A DNA stretch of 64,000 nucleotides, taken from Pseudomonas laurylsulfativorans. Its GTDB lineage: Bacteria; Pseudomonadota; Gammaproteobacteria; Pseudomonadales; Pseudomonadaceae. Under the pieces are notes generated by a model, which worked only from the letters and a program-made list of their open reading frames with translations, did not search any database and was not told the origin of the DNA. A program made the position numbers and the translations under genes. The stretch spans positions 62,001 through 126,000 of the forward strand of contig NZ_MUJK01000005.1 in NCBI RefSeq assembly GCF_002906155.1, read 5' to 3'. Each line of letters starts with the position of its first letter. The first letter of the stretch is position 1. Below, piece after piece: positions 9,414-17,788 of the stretch.

Positions 9414-10337
9414 TTAGAGTTGCGATGGTTTTTTGAACACGTAGAACAGGTTCGGCTCACTGACGAGGTACAGCGTACCGTCGTCATCCACGGCGATCCC
9501 CTCCGCTTGCGGCACGTTTTTTTGCAGGCCCTGGCGCCCCTTGTTCAATGACATCGTGCTCAGCGGACGCCCGCTCACATCCAGCTCCAGAATCAATCGC
9601 GACTCATCCGACAGCGCCAGCAAATGCCCGCTGCGCTCGTCGTATTGCAGGCTCGACAAGTCCCGCACAAACATCCCCGCATCGCGCTTGGGGTCGTTGA
9701 TCACATGCACCGAGTAGGACTCTTCGGGATTGAAGCGCGGAAAACCGTGCACCTCGTAGATCAGCATCGGGTTGCGCTCCTTGGCCACGAACAGGCGCTT
9801 GCCCACTGAATCGTATGCCAGCCCCTCGAAACCCTTGTTGCCGCCCTTATCCATGTGCACGCCCAGGGTCATTTGCTCGGCGTCTGCCGCATCGAGGAAC
9901 GTAGTGTCCGGCTCCAGACGAACCTTGATCAGCCGCTGCTGGCTTTCTTCAGCGATCACGTAAGTGTCGGCATTAATGAATTCAACCGCTTCCGGATCGC
10001 CGAATCCGACCAGTGCCACACGGCGCAAAACCCTGCCGTCCAGGGACAACTCGATCAACTCGCTTCGTTTGTTGGTGACGGTGAACAGGCTTTTGCGCAC
10101 CGGGTCATAGGTCAATGCCGATACATTGTCAGCCAGACCATCGATCACCTGCGCCTCGGTCACGACCCGATACTGGTCCAGCGCCATGGACTGGGAACTC
10201 GCCGCCTGCCACAGCGTATGCAGATTGAACCAGGCACGCTCGAACAGGCGCAGGTATTGGCCGAGCGCAATCAATACGATCAGCGAGATCACCGAAAGGA
10301 TCAGAATCAGGGATTTGGGGCGGGTAAATCGACGCAT
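9414..10337 (-). CDS. SdiA-regulated (YjiK-like) domain protein, copy 1
   Basis: About 307 residues with one N-terminal membrane anchor (LILILSVISLIVLIALG) followed by a periplasmic domain of the SdiA-regulated/YjiK family, a beta-propeller fold with unproven function. Repeated blades of the type VSALTYDPVRKSLF, FEGLAYDSVGKRLF and LSSLQYDERSGHLL are visible. The ATG at 10337 (MRRFTRPKS) is preferred to the open-frame start 32 residues upstream because it puts the anchor at the N-terminus and matches the length of the adjacent paralogue. It lies 118 bases downstream of that paralogue, probably a tandem duplication. Confidence 0.85.
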   Translation of the reverse strand: MRRFTRPKSLILILSVISLIVLIALGQYLRLFERAWFNLHTLWQAASSQSMALDQYRVVTEAQVIDGLADNVSALTYDPVRKSLFTVTNKRSELIELSLDGRVLRRVALVGFGDPEAVEFINADTYVIAEESQQRLIKVRLEPDTTFLDAADAEQMTLGVHMDKGGNKGFEGLAYDSVGKRLFVAKERNPMLIYEVHGFPRFNPEESYSVHVINDPKRDAGMFVRDLSSLQYDERSGHLLALSDESRLILELDVSGRPLSTMSLNKGRQGLQKNVPQAEGIAVDDDGTLYLVSEPNLFYVFKKPSQL

Positions 10338-10455
10338 TCGGGCATGCTCAGGGTCAAAACAGGCGGATGAAATATCACGCCTGTCTGAACTGAAGCTTAA
10401 TGGCCACTGGCCCAGTCCTACAACCGAGCGCAAGAAATCCTATAAACCGTAAACG

Positions 10456-11382
10456 TCAGCGCTGCTTTTCGAAGCGATAGAACAGGTTCGGCTCACTCAC
10501 CATGTACAGCGTCCCCGCTTCGTCCATGGTCACGCCTTCGGCGCGGGGAATGGTGTTTTTCAGGCCGTTGAAGCCGCGCAGCAGGGCGATGAAACTGACT
10601 TGCTCGCCCTTCTTGTCCAGCTCCAGCAACAGGTGCGAATCGGCGGACAGCACCAGCATGTGGCCGGTGCGCGGGTCGATGGCCAGGGCAGACAGGTTGC
10701 GCATGTCCAGCGCATGACTGGCCAGCTTCAGCTTGTCGCCGGTAAGGACCTTGCCGTCTCCGCTCCAGGTAAACAATGCCGGCGGGCGCTCTTCGCCCAG
10801 CACCAGTTGCTGATTGCGCGGATCCCAGGTGACACCTTCGAAGGCCTTGTTCTGGTCCTTGGAAGGGCCGAGGTCGTATTTGGGGAAATCGGCGATGTTC
10901 AGTTCGCGGGTATCGGCATCGACCTTGACGATAACGATCAGATGCTCGCGCTCATCGACTATGGCCAGCCGGCCATCGCCCAGCACGGTGACGCCCTCAG
11001 GGTTGCTCCAACCCACCAGCGGCATTTTGCGCAGCACATCGCCCTGCAAGTTCAGTTCGACCAGGAACGGGTTCTTGCCCATGACCGAAAACAGGGTTTT
11101 GGTCTGAGGGTCATAAGACACATCCGATGCTTCGTCCTTCTCCATGCCCGGCAACGGCTTGGCATCGATCACCGCCCGATAGTCCGGAAGCCAGATGCTC
11201 GCCTGGCGCTCGGCCGGGCTCTTGAATTGCTCTTTCACCCAGAGCGCGGCCCGCGCATCCCAGTGCATGGCAAATGCAACGCCGTAGGCGACAACGGCCA
11301 CCAGCAGTAGCCAGGTGTGCCAACGCAGGCTGAAGCGAGAGCGGCGAGCAGGTTTAAGCGCGGAGAGCGGAGGAGTGGCCAT
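10456..11382 (-). CDS. SdiA-regulated (YjiK-like) domain protein, copy 2
   Basis: Paralogue of the downstream gene, 308 residues, with an N-terminal anchor (WLLLVAVVAYGVAFAM) and a periplasmic beta-propeller of the same family. The two copies share a C-terminal block (AEGVTMDEAGTLYMVSEPNL here, AEGIAVDDDGTLYLVSEPNL in the other) but differ widely elsewhere, so the duplication is old. The same-strand order suggests one transcript. Function unknown; in enterobacteria the name comes only from regulation by SdiA. Confidence 0.87.
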   Translation of the reverse strand: MATPPLSALKPARRSRFSLRWHTWLLLVAVVAYGVAFAMHWDARAALWVKEQFKSPAERQASIWLPDYRAVIDAKPLPGMEKDEASDVSYDPQTKTLFSVMGKNPFLVELNLQGDVLRKMPLVGWSNPEGVTVLGDGRLAIVDEREHLIVIVKVDADTRELNIADFPKYDLGPSKDQNKAFEGVTWDPRNQQLVLGEERPPALFTWSGDGKVLTGDKLKLASHALDMRNLSALAIDPRTGHMLVLSADSHLLLELDKKGEQVSFIALLRGFNGLKNTIPRAEGVTMDEAGTLYMVSEPNLFYRFEKQR

Positions 11383-11540
11383 CGGGGGAATGCGTTCCAG
11401 AAATTCAGGCTAGGGGTAATAGCACAATTTGGGGGCGGCTCAGAGGCCGAAAGCCTGAAATTATCCAGACCGAATGTGAAAAAAACGGGAAATGACAGGG
11501 TGGAGCTGTGTGGATTCCGAACCTCAGCCCACCACACACT

Positions 11541-11634
11541 ACTGTGGGAGCGCGCTTGCTCGCGATGAGGCCGTGTCAGCCAATAGAGATGTTGAATGAC
11601 ACACCGCAATCGCGAGCAAGCCCGCTCCCACAGG
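11541..11634. repeat. REP doublet, GTGGGAGCGCGC type
   Basis: Inverted REP units between the SdiA-regulated gene's upstream region and the 3' end of the FAH-family gene. Confidence 0.8.
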
Positions 11635-11651
11635 GCACAGCGGTGTTACAA

Positions 11652-12317
11652 CTAGCGGACGCTGCTGGTGAAGCTGCTGGCGCCAGGCAGTTCCAGGACG
11701 ATCTCGTCACCGACATTCAGCGGACCAACACCCACTGGCGTGCCGGTGAGGATCACATCACCGGCCTGCAGCGAGAAGCAACCGGCCATGTGCTGGATCA
11801 TCGACACGATCGGGTTGAGCATGGCGCTGCTGTTGCCGTCCTGGCGAACTTCGCCGTTGATGGTCAGGCGGATGCCGATGTCGGTCAGGTCGGCAAAGGT
11901 ACTGCCAGAGACAAAGGGAGCAATCACCGCCGCACCGTCGAAGGATTTGGCGATTTCCCACGGCAGTCCCTTGGATTTCAGCTCGGCCTGCTTGTCGCGC
12001 AGGGTCAGGTCCAGGGCGGGGGCAAAACCGGAAATGGCGTCGAGCACTTCTTCAACACTCGGCTTGGTCGACAACGGCTTGCCGATCAACACCGCGATTT
12101 CCGCTTCGTAATGCACCGAACCGCGCTCGGTCGGAATGCTGAAACCGCCTTCCAGCGGCACCACGCAACTGCCCGGCTTGATGAACAGCAGCGGCTCGGT
12201 CGGCACCGGATTATCCAGTTCCTTGGCGTGTTCGGCGTAGTTACGGCCGATGCACACCACTTTCCCCAGCGGGAAGTGAATGCGCGTACCGTCGACATAC
12301 TGGTGCTGATAGCTCAT
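11652..12317 (-). CDS. Fumarylacetoacetate hydrolase family protein (FAHD1-like)
   Basis: Metal-dependent hydrolase or decarboxylase of the FAH fold, 221 residues, the short single-domain form. Metal ligands are recognisable in HYEAEIAVLIGK (the E-x-E set) and the substrate loop in PLLFIKPGSCVVP. Short relatives act as acylpyruvate hydrolase or oxaloacetate decarboxylase, and the sequence does not decide between them. It is 38 bases downstream of the D-2-hydroxyglutarate dehydrogenase-like gene on the same strand, so probably one operon handling 2-oxo or 2-hydroxy acids. Confidence 0.9.
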   Translation of the reverse strand: MSYQHQYVDGTRIHFPLGKVVCIGRNYAEHAKELDNPVPTEPLLFIKPGSCVVPLEGGFSIPTERGSVHYEAEIAVLIGKPLSTKPSVEEVLDAISGFAPALDLTLRDKQAELKSKGLPWEIAKSFDGAAVIAPFVSGSTFADLTDIGIRLTINGEVRQDGNSSAMLNPIVSMIQHMAGCFSLQAGDVILTGTPVGVGPLNVGDEIVLELPGASSFTSSVR

Positions 12318-12355
12318 TACCGACTCCTGCTTCGTTGGCTCTTAAAGTTCGAAAA

Positions 12356-13750
12356 TCAAACAGCGAAAATCTTGCCCGGGTTCATGATGCCGTTCGGGTC
12401 GAACACTGCCTTGACCGCTTTCATGTACTCGATCTCGACCGGGGAACGGCTGTAGGTCAAGTAATCACGCTTGGTCATGCCCACGCCGTGTTCGGCGGAA
12501 ATCGAGCCGTTGTACTTCTCGACGGTTTCGAACACCCACTTGTTGACGGTGGCGCACTTGGCGAAGAACTCGTCCTTGCTCAGGTTATCCGGCTTGAGGA
12601 TGTTCAAGTGCAGGTTGCCGTCGCCGATGTGACCGAACCAGACGATTTCGAAGTCCGGGTAGTGTTCGCCGACGATCGCGTCGATTTCCTTCAAAAACGC
12701 CGGGACTTTCGACACAGTGACCGATATGTCGTTCTTGTACGGCGTCCAGTGGGAGATGGTTTCGGAGATGTATTCGCGCAGCTTCCACAGGTTCTGCAAC
12801 TGGGTTTCGCTCTGGCTCATCACACCGTCCAGTACCCAGCCCTGCTCGACGCAGTGCTCGAAAGTTTCCAGGGCGTGGTTGGCCACTTCTTCAGTGGTCG
12901 CTTCGAATTCCAGCAGTGCGTAGAACGGGCAGTCGGATTCGAACGGCGCCGGGACATCGCCCCGAGCCATGACTTTGGCCAGGGCCTTGTCGGAGAAGAA
13001 TTCAAAGGCGGTCAGGTCAAGCTTGCTCTGGAAGGCGTGCAGCACCGGCATGATCGAGTCGAAATCGGCGGTGCCGAGAACCATCGCGGTGAGGTTTTTC
13101 GGCGCGCGGTCCAGGCGCATGGTCGCTTCGACCACGAAACCGAGGGTGCCTTCGGCGCCGATGAACAGCTGACGCATGTCGTAGCCGGTGGCGTTTTTGA
13201 TCAGGTCGCGGTTCAACTCCAGCACATCGCCCTTGCCGGTGACGACTTTCATGCCGGCCACCCAGTTACGGGTCATGCCGTAGCGAATCACCTTGATCCC
13301 GCCGGCATTGGTGCCGATATTGCCGCCAATCTGGCTCGAACCCGCCGAAGCGAAGTCCACCGGGTAGTACAGGCCTTTTTCTTCGGCCACGTTCTGCAGA
13401 TGCTCGGTGACCACGCCCGGCTGGCAAACGGCGGTGCGGTCGGTGAGGTTCACGTCGAGGATCTGGTTCATGTAGTCGAACGACACGACCACTTCGCCAT
13501 TGGCTGCCACGGCAGCGGCGGACAACCCGGTACGACCGCCGGACGGCACCAGCGCCACCTTGTGTTTATTGGCCCACAGGACAATGGCCTGGACCTGCTC
13601 GGTGGTCTTTGGGAACACGATGGCGGTTGGGGCCGGGGCGAAATGCTTGGTCCAATCCTTTCCGTAAGCATTCAGGGAGTCGGCATCGGTCAGCACCTTG
13701 CCAGGCTCAACCAGGGTCTTCAGCTCTTCAATCAGGGCAGGATTGGTCAT
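12356..13750 (-). CDS. FAD-linked D-2-hydroxyglutarate dehydrogenase-like oxidoreductase
   Basis: Flavoprotein of 464 residues from the ATG at 13750 (MTNPALIEEL). It has an N-terminal FAD-binding type 4 domain (PSGGRTGLSAAAVA) and a C-terminal FAD-oxidase domain (HIGDGNLHLNI, SAEHGVGMTKRDYL). It is divergently paired with serA. In Pseudomonas stutzeri, the homologue next to serA oxidises D-2-hydroxyglutarate back to 2-oxoglutarate and passes electrons to ETF, which drives the unfavourable SerA reaction; applying that here is inference from family and context. Generic annotations such as D-lactate or glycolate oxidase are possible but less likely given the neighbour. Confidence 0.9.
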   Translation of the reverse strand: MTNPALIEELKTLVEPGKVLTDADSLNAYGKDWTKHFAPAPTAIVFPKTTEQVQAIVLWANKHKVALVPSGGRTGLSAAAVAANGEVVVSFDYMNQILDVNLTDRTAVCQPGVVTEHLQNVAEEKGLYYPVDFASAGSSQIGGNIGTNAGGIKVIRYGMTRNWVAGMKVVTGKGDVLELNRDLIKNATGYDMRQLFIGAEGTLGFVVEATMRLDRAPKNLTAMVLGTADFDSIMPVLHAFQSKLDLTAFEFFSDKALAKVMARGDVPAPFESDCPFYALLEFEATTEEVANHALETFEHCVEQGWVLDGVMSQSETQLQNLWKLREYISETISHWTPYKNDISVTVSKVPAFLKEIDAIVGEHYPDFEIVWFGHIGDGNLHLNILKPDNLSKDEFFAKCATVNKWVFETVEKYNGSISAEHGVGMTKRDYLTYSRSPVEIEYMKAVKAVFDPNGIMNPGKIFAV

Positions 13751-13832
13751 CGACAGAACTCTCGAACAATTCATGGTCATCCTGAGAACGCTTCACGTCG
13801 CAGGAATGAGTGTTTAGCGGGGTGCATATGCT

Positions 13833-13862
13833 AGCATACCGACCCCGCAGGATAGTGCCCAA
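13833..13862 (-). promoter_or_regulatory. Candidate promoter of the flavoprotein gene, with palindromic -10
   Basis: On the minus strand, TTGGGC (13857-13862) is followed after 18 bases by TATGCT (13833-13838). The -10 lies inside the 12-base palindrome TATGCTAGCATA (13827-13838), which also gives TATGCT on the plus strand facing serA. It resembles a sigma-70 site only moderately; no transcript data are available. Confidence 0.35.
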
Positions 13863-13954
13863 GGGCAGTTCTGCGGCGACGGTTTAGTTGCCGTCCGGGT
13901 CAGCATCTGTTGACCACTTCCTGCCATTTTTCTCCGGGATACAGGTTTACGCAG

Positions 13955-15184
13955 ATGAGCAAGACTTCTCTCGATAAGAGCAAGATCAAGTTCCTTCTTC
14001 TCGAAGGCGTCCACCAATCGGCTGTCGACGTCCTCAAGGCGGCGGGCTACACCAGCATCGAGTACCTCACTGGTTCTCTGCCGGAAGCCCAGCTCAAGGA
14101 AAAGATCGCTGACGCTCACTTCATCGGCATTCGCTCCCGCACGCAGCTGACCGAAGAGATCTTCGATCACGCGAAGAAGCTGGTCGCAGTCGGCTGTTTC
14201 TGCATCGGCACCAACCAGGTCGACCTGGACGCTGCTCGCGAGCGCGGTATTGCCGTGTTCAACGCGCCGTACTCCAACACCCGTTCCGTAGCGGAGCTGG
14301 TGCTGGCCGAAGCGATCCTGCTGCTGCGCGGCATCCCTGAGAAGAACGCTTCCTGCCACCGTGGCGGCTGGATCAAGAGCGCGGCCAACTCCTTCGAGAT
14401 CCGTGGCAAGAAGCTGGGCATCGTCGGTTACGGCTCGATCGGCACTCAACTGTCGGTCCTGGCTGAAGGCCTGGGGATGCAGGTGTACTTCTACGACACG
14501 ATCACCAAGCTGCCATTGGGCAACGCCACCCAGGTAGGCAACCTGCACGAGCTGCTGGCGATGTCCGACATCGTTTCGCTGCATGTACCGGAAACCGCCG
14601 CCACCCAGTGGATGATGGGCGAGAAGGAAATCCGCGCCATCAAGAAAGGCGGCATCCTGATCAACGCCGCCCGCGGCACCGTGGTCGAGCTGGACCACCT
14701 GGCTGCGGCCATCAAGGACAAGCACCTGATTGGCGCGGCCATCGACGTATTCCCGGTGGAGCCACGTTCCAACGACGAAGAGTTCGAAAGCCCGCTGCGT
14801 GGCCTGGACAACGTGATCCTGACCCCGCACATCGGTGGCTCTACCGCCGAAGCCCAGGCCAACATCGGTCTGGAAGTCGCAGAGAAGCTGGTCAAGTACA
14901 GCGACAACGGTACTTCGGTATCGTCCGTGAACTTCCCGGAAGTGGCCCTGCCGGCTCACCCTGGCAAGCACCGCCTGCTGCACATCCACGAAAACATTCC
15001 GGGCGTACTCAGCGAGATCAACAAGGTCTTCGCCGAAAACGGCATCAACATCTCCGGTCAGTTCCTGCAGACCAACGAGAAGGTCGGCTACGTGGTAATC
15101 GACGTCGACGCCGAGTACTCGGACCTGGCGCAAGAGAAGCTGCAACACGTCAAAGGCACCATCCGTAGCCGCGTGTTGTTCTAA
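13955..15184 (+). CDS. serA: D-3-phosphoglycerate dehydrogenase
   Basis: NAD-dependent first enzyme of serine synthesis; the E. coli-type enzyme also reduces 2-oxoglutarate to 2-hydroxyglutarate. The 409 residues show the substrate domain, a Rossmann fold with GIVGYGSIGTQ, the catalytic region ending LTPHIGGSTAEAQ (His), and a C-terminal ACT domain from about GKHRLLHIHENIPGVLSE that binds serine for feedback inhibition. The ATG at 13955 (MSKTSLDKSK) is the family start; an upstream in-frame ATG at 13910 would add 15 unrelated residues. A strong terminator follows at 15275. Confidence 0.97.
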   Translation: MSKTSLDKSKIKFLLLEGVHQSAVDVLKAAGYTSIEYLTGSLPEAQLKEKIADAHFIGIRSRTQLTEEIFDHAKKLVAVGCFCIGTNQVDLDAARERGIAVFNAPYSNTRSVAELVLAEAILLLRGIPEKNASCHRGGWIKSAANSFEIRGKKLGIVGYGSIGTQLSVLAEGLGMQVYFYDTITKLPLGNATQVGNLHELLAMSDIVSLHVPETAATQWMMGEKEIRAIKKGGILINAARGTVVELDHLAAAIKDKHLIGAAIDVFPVEPRSNDEEFESPLRGLDNVILTPHIGGSTAEAQANIGLEVAEKLVKYSDNGTSVSSVNFPEVALPAHPGKHRLLHIHENIPGVLSEINKVFAENGINISGQFLQTNEKVGYVVIDVDAEYSDLAQEKLQHVKGTIRSRVLF

Positions 15185-15274
15185 GAGCAGCTAAAGCAGC
15201 AGCTTCAAGCGGCAAGTCGAGTTCGCTTTTGCTTTGACTTGATGTTTATAGCTTGAAGCTCTCAGCTATAAAAA

Positions 15275-15307
15275 AGGGAGCCCCTCCGAAGGGGCTCCCT
15301 TTTTTTA
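15275..15307. terminator. Rho-independent terminator of serA, shared with the convergent gene
   Basis: Stem AGGGAGCCCC / GGGGCTCCCT with loop TCCGAA, followed by seven T on the plus strand and preceded by an A-run (T-run on the minus strand). It can therefore stop both serA and the convergent DUF4399 gene, whose stop codon abuts it. Confidence 0.92.
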
Positions 15308-15730
15308 TTTCACATTGACGGTGATCTTCTCGGAAACGATCGGCGGATCGAACGGCATGTGGTTGCTATCGCCCAGTTCGAGCTGCAAGGTGTGCTTGCC
15401 CGGCGTCAGCGTCACTTCAGCCTGGGTCTGCGCGGCGCCGAAATGCTGGTGGTTGGCATCTTTGGGGATCGGCGCACCGGCGGCTGGCAGCTCATCGACA
15501 TCGATCAGCAAATGGTGATGACCGGTGTTCTTGGTGGTATTGCCCGCTGGAGCCAAGGCAATGTTCTCGACGGCGAACTTCACGACGACAGTCTGGGGAA
15601 CCGTCGCGCCGTCCTTGGGAGACACGATGGACACTTCGGCGCCATTCGGAGCTGGCGTTGCAGCACTGGCCAGCACCGAAACACCCATCAACAGGCCAGC
15701 CAAAGCAGCACGTGACATAAAGGTTTTCAT
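15305..15730 (-). CDS. DUF4399 secreted protein
   Basis: 141 residues with a clear signal peptide (MKTFMSRAALAGLLMGVSVL, cleavage after ASA near residue 23). The mature part is a small beta-rich domain with VSIVSPKDGATVPQTVVVKF and GHHHLLIDVDELP, typical of DUF4399; the His-rich GHHHLLID and NHQHFG stretches are conserved in the family as I recall it. It is likely periplasmic with unknown role. Convergent with serA. Confidence 0.88.
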   Translation of the reverse strand: MKTFMSRAALAGLLMGVSVLASAATPAPNGAEVSIVSPKDGATVPQTVVVKFAVENIALAPAGNTTKNTGHHHLLIDVDELPAAGAPIPKDANHQHFGAAQTQAEVTLTPGKHTLQLELGDSNHMPFDPPIVSEKITVNVK

Positions 15731-15865
15731 TCTCTTCTCCAGTTTTTCCGTAAAATCCGCGTGACCATGACAACTTCATGGCCATTTGTTGTCGAAGGCA
15801 CTCGACAACCATAGCAAAGCGAGCCTGAATCAGAGGGTCGCAATAATAAATTCAAAGGAGTGACC

Positions 15866-16450
15866 ATGCGCTTTCTGCCTGGCCTGATCTGCCTGCTACC
15901 CCTTTTGAGCCCGCTGGCTCACGCCGAACTGATTGATGACATCAATGACCGGGGTGAATTGCGCATTGCCGTTGAAGCCAATACCCCCCCGTTCAACTTC
16001 AAGGATGACGACAAGCTCACCGGCTTCGAAGTCGAGCTGGGCCAACTGCTGGCAAGTGAACTCGATGTCCGGGCCGACTTTGTCGTCACCGACGGCAGCG
16101 ATCTGCTGACCGGCGTCGAAAGCGGCAAATACGACATCGCCATCAACCACATAGCAGTGACCCCGGATCTCAAGGATCGTTTCGACTTCAGCGAACCTTA
16201 CATTCAAACTCATACGCAATTGATCGCGCAGAAAGAAGAGCCGCGCTCTATTTTGCTAGTGCAGTCGCTGACAGAGGAGAAGCCCAAGACCAATCCGGCC
16301 GTGAGCCTGGCGATTCCGTTTCAGAAGGGTAATCCGGCGTTCCATGCCAGCCTGGAAAACGCGTTGCAGCGCATCAAGGATGACGGACGGCTGCAAGCGC
16401 TGGAGCAGAAGTGGCTGGGGGCGGATGCGGGAGTAATGCCGAAACAATAA
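15866..16450 (+). CDS. Shortened periplasmic solute-binding protein (amino-acid type)
   Basis: 194 residues with a signal peptide (MRFLPGLICLLPLLSPLAHA). Lobe 1 of a family 3 amino-acid binding protein is complete (RGELRIAVEANTPPFNF, LTGFEVELGQLLA, DIAINHIAVTPDLKDRFDFS). After IAQKEEPRS the sequence jumps to the last helices (KGNPAFHASLENALQRIKDD, LQALEQKWLG); the roughly 80 residues that normally form lobe 2 with its GVQLGT-like and D-A-V motifs are absent. The frame is intact, AAGGAG lies 5 bases before the ATG, and there are no internal stops. No permease or ATPase genes are nearby. It may still bind a ligand or be a decayed FliY/TcyA-type protein. Confidence 0.8.
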   Translation: MRFLPGLICLLPLLSPLAHAELIDDINDRGELRIAVEANTPPFNFKDDDKLTGFEVELGQLLASELDVRADFVVTDGSDLLTGVESGKYDIAINHIAVTPDLKDRFDFSEPYIQTHTQLIAQKEEPRSILLVQSLTEEKPKTNPAVSLAIPFQKGNPAFHASLENALQRIKDDGRLQALEQKWLGADAGVMPKQ

Positions 16451-16544
16451 CCTGTAGGAGCTGGCTTGCCAGCGATGAGGCCTTAACATTCAACGCTTGT
16501 GTTGCCTGTTACGTCGTCTTCGCTGGCAAGCCAGCTCCTACAGG
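16451..16544. repeat. REP doublet, GTAGGAGCTGGC type
   Basis: Inverted units (gtaggagctggcttgccagc and complement) of a second REP subfamily in which the stem core is CTGGC/GCCAG, between convergent genes. Confidence 0.85.
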
Positions 16545-16559
16545 GTCTTGTGTGGAGCG

Positions 16560-17045
16560 TCAGTCGAGTGCGGCCAATGCCTGCGCCGCTTGCGCCAGCT
16601 CCAACTCACTGAACACCCGCACCCCATGGCGATTGAGCAGTGCCGCCGTCACGCCCTCTCCGCTGACCTTCACGCCACTGAACGTCCCGTCATAGGTCAG
16701 CAGATTGCCGCAGGACGGGCTGTTGGCCTTGAGGATGGCGATGCGGATGCCATGTTTTTGCACCAGTTCCAACGCCTGATACGCCCCGGACAGGAACTGC
16801 GCACTGACGTCCTCGCCTTCGCTAGTGATCACCAACGCCTGGCCATCGAGGACTTGCGCGCCCTGCCCGCCTGGAATCTCCGCTGCTGCCCGAGGCGTCG
16901 GCAAGCCACCAGCGACCTCCGGGCACAACGGCACGACCCGACCGTCATCAAGCCACTGCTGAAGCTGATCGAACGGCCCGCTGGCCCCGCCGTCGTATCG
17001 GACACGGTGGCCCAACAGGCAACGGCTGACGAGAATTTTCTGCAT
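16560..17045 (-). CDS. DUF523 family protein
   Basis: Cytosolic protein of 161 residues that begins MQKILVSRCLLGHRVRYDGG and carries KANSPSCG, both hallmarks of DUF523. The conserved cysteines in SRCLLG, LCPEV and SPSCG suggest a metal or redox site. Function unknown. It starts 2 bases after the stop of the 2OG-oxygenase gene, so the two are almost certainly co-translated. Confidence 0.88.
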   Translation of the reverse strand: MQKILVSRCLLGHRVRYDGGASGPFDQLQQWLDDGRVVPLCPEVAGGLPTPRAAAEIPGGQGAQVLDGQALVITSEGEDVSAQFLSGAYQALELVQKHGIRIAILKANSPSCGNLLTYDGTFSGVKVSGEGVTAALLNRHGVRVFSELELAQAAQALAALD

Positions 17046-17047
17046 GC

Positions 17048-17680
17048 TCAGAACGGCTCGTTGCCGCGCCGACGGAACCAGCCGGTCAGAGACAGGCGAT
17101 CGCGGGTCGCGGGCAGGACTTCGTGGGGGACTTCACCGGAGAGAAACACCACCAGGCAGCCGCCGGTAGGCTGCACGTCGTGGACGCGATCGCTGTCGAG
17201 GTACATGCGCAACTGGCCACCGTTTTCGGGAAGCCAGGCGTCATTGAGGTAAACCACCGCCGAAACCATGCGCCGGTCGTCATCACGAAAGCGGTCGACG
17301 TGCTTCAGGTAGAAGGCACCCGGTGGGTACATCGCAAAATGGCTTTCGAAATCCTCGAGGCCGAGAAACAGACCGCGATTGATCGCCTCGCGCAGGCTGT
17401 CCATCAGGCTCAGGTAGCTGTCGCAAGCCTCGGCCTGGCCGGGGTCGATCCACTGGATATGGTCGCCACGAATCCCTTCGCGGATCTCCGATGACGGCCC
17501 ACGGCCCACGGCAGCCGGAGCCAGTTCACCCTCGGCAGCACGTTTGCGACACTCGGCCGCCAGCGCCCGGGTCAGATCCAGAGGCAGGAAAATATTCTGC
17601 TGCGACCAGCCGTGTTCGGCCAGGTCGTCGACGATTCGCAGCAGCAGCGGGTGATCAGAGGATATTTGCATGGCGCGCAT
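17048..17680 (-). CDS. Fe(II)/2-oxoglutarate-dependent dioxygenase (PiuC-like fold)
   Basis: Predicted 2-oxoglutarate and iron oxygenase of 210 residues. The double-stranded beta-helix shows the iron triad His-x-Asp in LKHVDRFRDDD and the distal His in SGEVPHEVLP, with Arg in ATRDRLSLTGWF as the likely 2-oxoglutarate anchor. The start could be the first Met (MRAMQIS) or Met4; neither has a strong ribosome site. The substrate is unknown, and the tight coupling with DUF523 suggests a shared role. Confidence 0.88.
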   Translation of the reverse strand: MRAMQISSDHPLLLRIVDDLAEHGWSQQNIFLPLDLTRALAAECRKRAAEGELAPAAVGRGPSSEIREGIRGDHIQWIDPGQAEACDSYLSLMDSLREAINRGLFLGLEDFESHFAMYPPGAFYLKHVDRFRDDDRRMVSAVVYLNDAWLPENGGQLRMYLDSDRVHDVQPTGGCLVVFLSGEVPHEVLPATRDRLSLTGWFRRRGNEPF

Positions 17681-17788
17681 AGTATTCCTGTGCCCGGAAA
17701 TCCGACAGAGCCGCGCAGCGGGTTGATACGAATTCTCGACAAGTACCGATACCCCACGGAGAATAGTCGCCTGCTGAGTGGAGTCCCT

